A DNA stretch of 64,000 nt from Bog-950 sp046329495 (GTDB lineage Bacteria; Bacteroidota; Bacteroidia; Chitinophagales; LD1): assembly GCA_046329495.1 (NCBI GenBank), contig JAXLUO010000004.1, positions 186,001-250,000 of the forward strand. The letters run 5' to 3'. The position numbers and the translations under genes were made by a program. This document shows, piece after piece, positions 61,705 to 64,000 of the stretch. The notes below the pieces were generated by a model. It was not told the origin of the DNA, searched no databases, and saw only the letters and a program-made list of their open reading frames with translations. Position 1 is the first letter of the stretch. The number at the start of each line of letters is the position of its first letter.

Positions 61705-62055
61705 TATATATTACGCTTTTATAAGATGTGTATAACTCAAATTTAGGCCTTTGCCGTATACAAATAAAGACACCTGTTTTTTACCAAAACTGCATTTTTG
61801 TTTCATTTTAACACACAAAAAGGCTCATATAATTTTTTCCGTAATAGATGCACAAGCAAAAAACTGCACAAGCTTGCACAAGCAGTGTTGATAACCCTAA
61901 GCGAAAAATGTCACAAACGCACCCTATCCATTGTACCCATTAAATCAACGTAAGCGGTTATTCCGCTTTAAATTTGAAATTTTAAACTTCATAAAAACCG
62001 AATACAAACGCCCTGCATGCTTCATGCTCCTCCCCCATTTTCAAAGTCCCCAATA
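61705..62055. other. Intergenic AT-rich region with short TGCACAAGC repeats
   Basis: TGCACAAGC occurs three times (61849, 61865, 61875), the last followed by a TGTTGATAA that resembles a degenerate DnaA box. No gene or terminator is evident. The meaning of the short repeat is unknown. Confidence 0.35.
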
Positions 62056-62059
62056 ATTC

Positions 62060-62067
62060 TATCTTTG
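62060..62067 (+). promoter_or_regulatory. Candidate -7 element of the DUF2167 gene
   Basis: TATCTTTG is an exact TAnnTTTG match 23 bases before the ATG at 62091. A TTTT, not TTTG, lies 18 bases upstream. Confidence 0.45.
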
Positions 62068-62090
62068 AAAAAACAAACATAATTCCACGC

Positions 62091-63023
62091 ATGAAAACAC
62101 TGCGCTACGCACTATTACCGGCCCTGTTAGCTTTGTTAATAGCTACCCCGGCCCTGGCCGAAACAAAGGCTGCAGAAGAAGAAGCTACCGACACGGTAGA
62201 AGAGGTAAACTTTACCTTTAAAAGACTGCTGTTTAACAACGCCGGCGAAACGGTAACCATCGGCAGCAACCTGGCCACCTTTGTGGTGCCCGAAGGCTTT
62301 AAATACCTCGATGGCCGCCAATCGGAATACGTAATGCACGACCTGTTCAACAACCCGCCCGACCCCGATGATCTGGGCATGATTGTACCGGCTTCGTGCA
62401 ACGATACCATCCCCGATACTTGGGTAATAACCATTAACTACACCAACGAAGGCCACGTAAAAGACGACGACGCCAAGGATATTAATTACGACGACCTGCT
62501 GAAGGACATGCAAAAGTCGGTAGAAGAGAGCAAAGAAGAACGCCGCAAACAAGGCTACGCGGTTATGACCCTGCTGGGCTGGGCCTCCCCTCCTTACTAC
62601 GACGAAAAGGAAAAGAAACTGCACTGGGCCAAGCGCTTTGCGGTAGAAGGTAATGAAGAAGAAACCCTGAACTACAACATCCGCGTACTGGGCCGCGAAG
62701 GTGTGCTGGAATTAAACGCCATAGGCGCCACTAAGGATCTGGACGATATAAAAGCACATTTAAGTCCGGTACTGGCCGCCGTTAACTTTACCAATGGCAA
62801 CCGCTACGCCGATTTTAAAGAAGGCACCGATAAAACCGCCGCTTACGGTATTGCAGGTTTAATTACCGGTGGCGTTTTATTAAAAACCGGTCTGCTGGCC
62901 AAAATAGGCCTCATATTCGTAAAGTTCGCCAAGCTGATATTTGTTGGCGCTGCGGCATTAATTGGAGGTATAGTAAAAATGTTCAAGGGCAAAGGCAACG
63001 ATAACACAGGCACCGAAGCCTAA
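62091..63023 (+). CDS. DUF2167-family membrane-anchored protein
   Basis: A 310-residue protein with a signal peptide (MKTLRYALLPALLALLIATPALA), a soluble region and two hydrophobic C-terminal stretches (~257-300, GIAGLITGGVLLKTGLLAKIGLIF-type). DUF2167 marks: LATFVVPEGFKYLDGRQSEYV, LGMIVPA, WVITINYTNEGHVKDDDAKDINYDDLL split over residues ~110-140, and LLGWASPPYYDEKEKKLHWAK. The family is found in the envelope of Gram-negative bacteria; function unknown. The C-terminal hydrophobic half probably anchors it in the inner membrane. Confidence 0.85.
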   Translation: MKTLRYALLPALLALLIATPALAETKAAEEEATDTVEEVNFTFKRLLFNNAGETVTIGSNLATFVVPEGFKYLDGRQSEYVMHDLFNNPPDPDDLGMIVPASCNDTIPDTWVITINYTNEGHVKDDDAKDINYDDLLKDMQKSVEESKEERRKQGYAVMTLLGWASPPYYDEKEKKLHWAKRFAVEGNEEETLNYNIRVLGREGVLELNAIGATKDLDDIKAHLSPVLAAVNFTNGNRYADFKEGTDKTAAYGIAGLITGGVLLKTGLLAKIGLIFVKFAKLIFVGAAALIGGIVKMFKGKGNDNTGTEA

Positions 63024-63045
63024 AGTTTTATAAACCGTTCACCCC

Positions 63046-63075
63046 AAAGGCGCGGGTAAAACCGCGCCTTTTATC
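63046..63075 (+). terminator. Terminator of the DUF2167 gene
   Basis: AAAGGCGCGG (63046-63055) and CCGCGCCTTT (63062-63071) form a perfect 10-bp stem with a GTAAAA loop and a short T-run, 22 bases after the stop. Confidence 0.88.
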
Positions 63076-63162
63076 ATCCACTAACGGCAGGGTATTATTA
63101 ATAAGGAAAACAGAAAAGATAAAGAGAGGCTAAGAAGAAGAAAAAGGCGGGAATTAAGGGAA

Positions 63163-63198
63163 ATAAAAAAGCCCCGGCTATTAGGCGGAGCTTTTTTA
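63163..63198 (-). terminator. Terminator of the small lipoprotein gene
   Basis: Read on the minus strand, AAAAAAGCTCCG and CGGGGCTTTTTT form a stem with one mismatch, followed by TTTTTTATTT. It lies 21 bases after the stop codon. Confidence 0.75.
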
Positions 63199-63219
63199 TG
63201 TTGTAGTTCGCGTTACTAA

Positions 63220-63444
63220 TTACTTAGTGCCGGTAGTACCAGTAGAACCGCTTGTAGCAGTTTCGCCGGTAGCAGCAACAGCAGCAGCAGTAGTATCAGG
63301 AGCAGTAGTGCTCACGTTTTCAGCAGCAGTTGTAGTTGCAGTAGAATCGGCAGGAGTAGCATCACCGCCTTCAGCTGGTTTGTTGTTGCAAGAAGCAAGA
63401 ACCATTACTGAAGCAGCAATGAAAGCGAAAAATACTTTTTTCAT
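63220..63444 (-). CDS. Small Ala/Thr-rich lipoprotein
   Basis: A 74-residue protein with a clear lipoprotein signal (MKKVFFAFIAASVMVLASCNNK, lipobox LASC, Cys19). The mature ~55 residues are almost only Ala, Thr, Ser, Gly and Asp (PADSTATTTAAENVSTTAP-like), so they should be disordered. It has one of the best promoter matches in the window and its own terminator, which suggests high expression. Similar small low-complexity lipoproteins are common in Bacteroidota; function unknown. Confidence 0.82.
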   Translation of the reverse strand: MKKVFFAFIAASVMVLASCNNKPAEGGDATPADSTATTTAAENVSTTAPDTTAAAVAATGETATSGSTGTTGTK

Positions 63445-63482
63445 TGTCTTGGTTTTAGTTTTTGGTTAATTAAATTGACGCG

Positions 63483-63515
63483 CAAATATAGTTGGAGCAA
63501 CGTGGCTTTTCCAAA
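63483..63515 (-). promoter_or_regulatory. Promoter of the small lipoprotein gene
   Basis: On the minus strand: TTTG (63515-63512), a 21-base spacer, then TATATTTG (63490-63483). Both elements match the Bacteroidota consensus exactly and lie 39 bases or more upstream of the start codon. Confidence 0.65.
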
Positions 63516-63571
63516 TTTTGGTTAAATTTTTTTCACGTGGTTATCAACAGGTTATGTGTAATGTGTAGCTT

Positions 63572-64000
63572 TTACTTTTCCCGGAAGAAGATATTTACCG
63601 GTACGCCTTTAAAATCGAAGGTGTCGCGCAGCTTGTTTTCAAGGTAGTTACGGTAGGCCTCGCGCACGTATTTAGGGTGGTTGGTAAAGAAGGCAAAACT
63701 CGGAAACCGGGTAGGTAACTGGGTTACATATTTAATCTTTATCAACTTTCCATCGGTAGCCGGTGGCGGGTATTGCTCAATATATTTCAGCATTACCTCG
63801 TTCAGTTCGCTGGTGGTAATCTTACGGGTCATGTTGTGGTAAACCATCTCGATGGTCTCCACTATCCGCATTATCCGCTGCTTTTCGAGGGCAGAAATAA
63901 AGATAATGGGCACGTCGTTAAAAGGGGCCAGTTTGGTGCGTAGTTCGTTTTCGTAGTCGCGGGCAGTGTTGGTGCTTTTTTCAATAAGGTCCCACTTGTT
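63572..64000 (-). CDS. der: Ribosome-assembly GTPase Der, C-terminal part (window edge)
   Basis: The frame is open to the right edge, so only the last 142 residues are seen. The first visible residues (NKWDLIEKSTNTARDYENE) are the G4 motif NKWD of the second GTPase domain, followed by FISALEKQRI (G5 SAL) and the KH-like C-terminal domain (LNEVMLKYIEQYPPP, IKYVTQLPTRFPSFAFFTNHP, the closing GVPVNIFFREK). Der/EngA acts in late 50S ribosome assembly and is essential in many bacteria. The gene is intact as far as visible. Confidence 0.95.
   Translation of the reverse strand, partial: NKWDLIEKSTNTARDYENELRTKLAPFNDVPIIFISALEKQRIMRIVETIEMVYHNMTRKITTSELNEVMLKYIEQYPPPATDGKLIKIKYVTQLPTRFPSFAFFTNHPKYVREAYRNYLENKLRDTFDFKGVPVNIFFREK

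Noticed and set aside
1..64000. tRNA or rRNA genes
   Set aside because: I looked for TTCGANTC-type arms with acceptor stems and for 16S/23S conserved strings and saw none; a tRNAscan or cmscan run would settle it.

Overview
The window comes from a member of the Bacteroidota, most likely of the Chitinophagales/Sphingobacteriales type. Evidence for this: a short primary sigma factor (288 residues, no region 1.1); promoter-like sites of the Bacteroidota form TTTG-N19..21-TAnnTTTG; several giant exported proteins ending in type IX secretion (T9SS) C-terminal domains; two TonB-dependent receptors with carboxypeptidase-regulatory-like N-terminal domains; menaquinone synthesis (menA); and few Shine-Dalgarno sequences. 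GC content looks to be in the mid-40s percent. I saw no transposase, integrase, CRISPR array, rRNA or tRNA gene. The sequence reads as ordinary chromosome in which housekeeping genes alternate with large surface-protein genes.

Layout. 0-7.4 kb: the end of a collagen-like fibre protein with an S74-type chaperone tail, a UDG-like / small protein / menA operon, and two T9SS type A cargo proteins. 7.5-19.3 kb: a helical-repeat protein, a VOC protein, an exported protein resembling phage tail tips, a DUF4412-like protein, the rlmH-rhomboid-ltaE operon, a lipocalin-like lipoprotein pair leading into nfeD-floA, and an M23 peptidase / S1P-lyase-like / LysE operon. 19.3-25.4 kb: a TonB-dependent receptor, rpoD with a long leader, a repeat-rich stretch with small genes, and a Cys-rich lipoprotein. 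25.4-31.6 kb: a 1363-residue beta-helix/Gly-rich T9SS type B protein, queG, and a sphingomyelinase-like phosphodiesterase. 31.8-45.9 kb: gyrA plus a TPR protein, rpe, a second TonB receptor, fmt, corA, dapF with a GNAT-like gene, an HtrA protease and a SAM methyltransferase. 46-59.3 kb: two giant T9SS cargo genes (1965 and 2349 codons). 59.3-64 kb: extragenic repeats around a DUF4384-like exported protein, an rRNA-leader-like promoter with no rRNA behind it, a DUF2167 protein, a small lipoprotein and the 3' end of der.

The strongest theme is surface architecture. Five proteins carry T9SS C-terminal domains. Two of them share a module in which long Gly-rich segments appear to be inserted into turns of a beta-helix. 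A separate exported protein shows the Gly-rich, GRGG-type pattern of phage tail-tip adhesins, and the first gene has a phage-fibre-type collagen stalk and intramolecular chaperone. A weaker theme is sphingolipid metabolism: an S1P-lyase-like enzyme and an exported sphingomyelinase-like enzyme lie about 12 kb apart in a phylum known to make sphingolipids. No T9SS machinery genes lie in the window.
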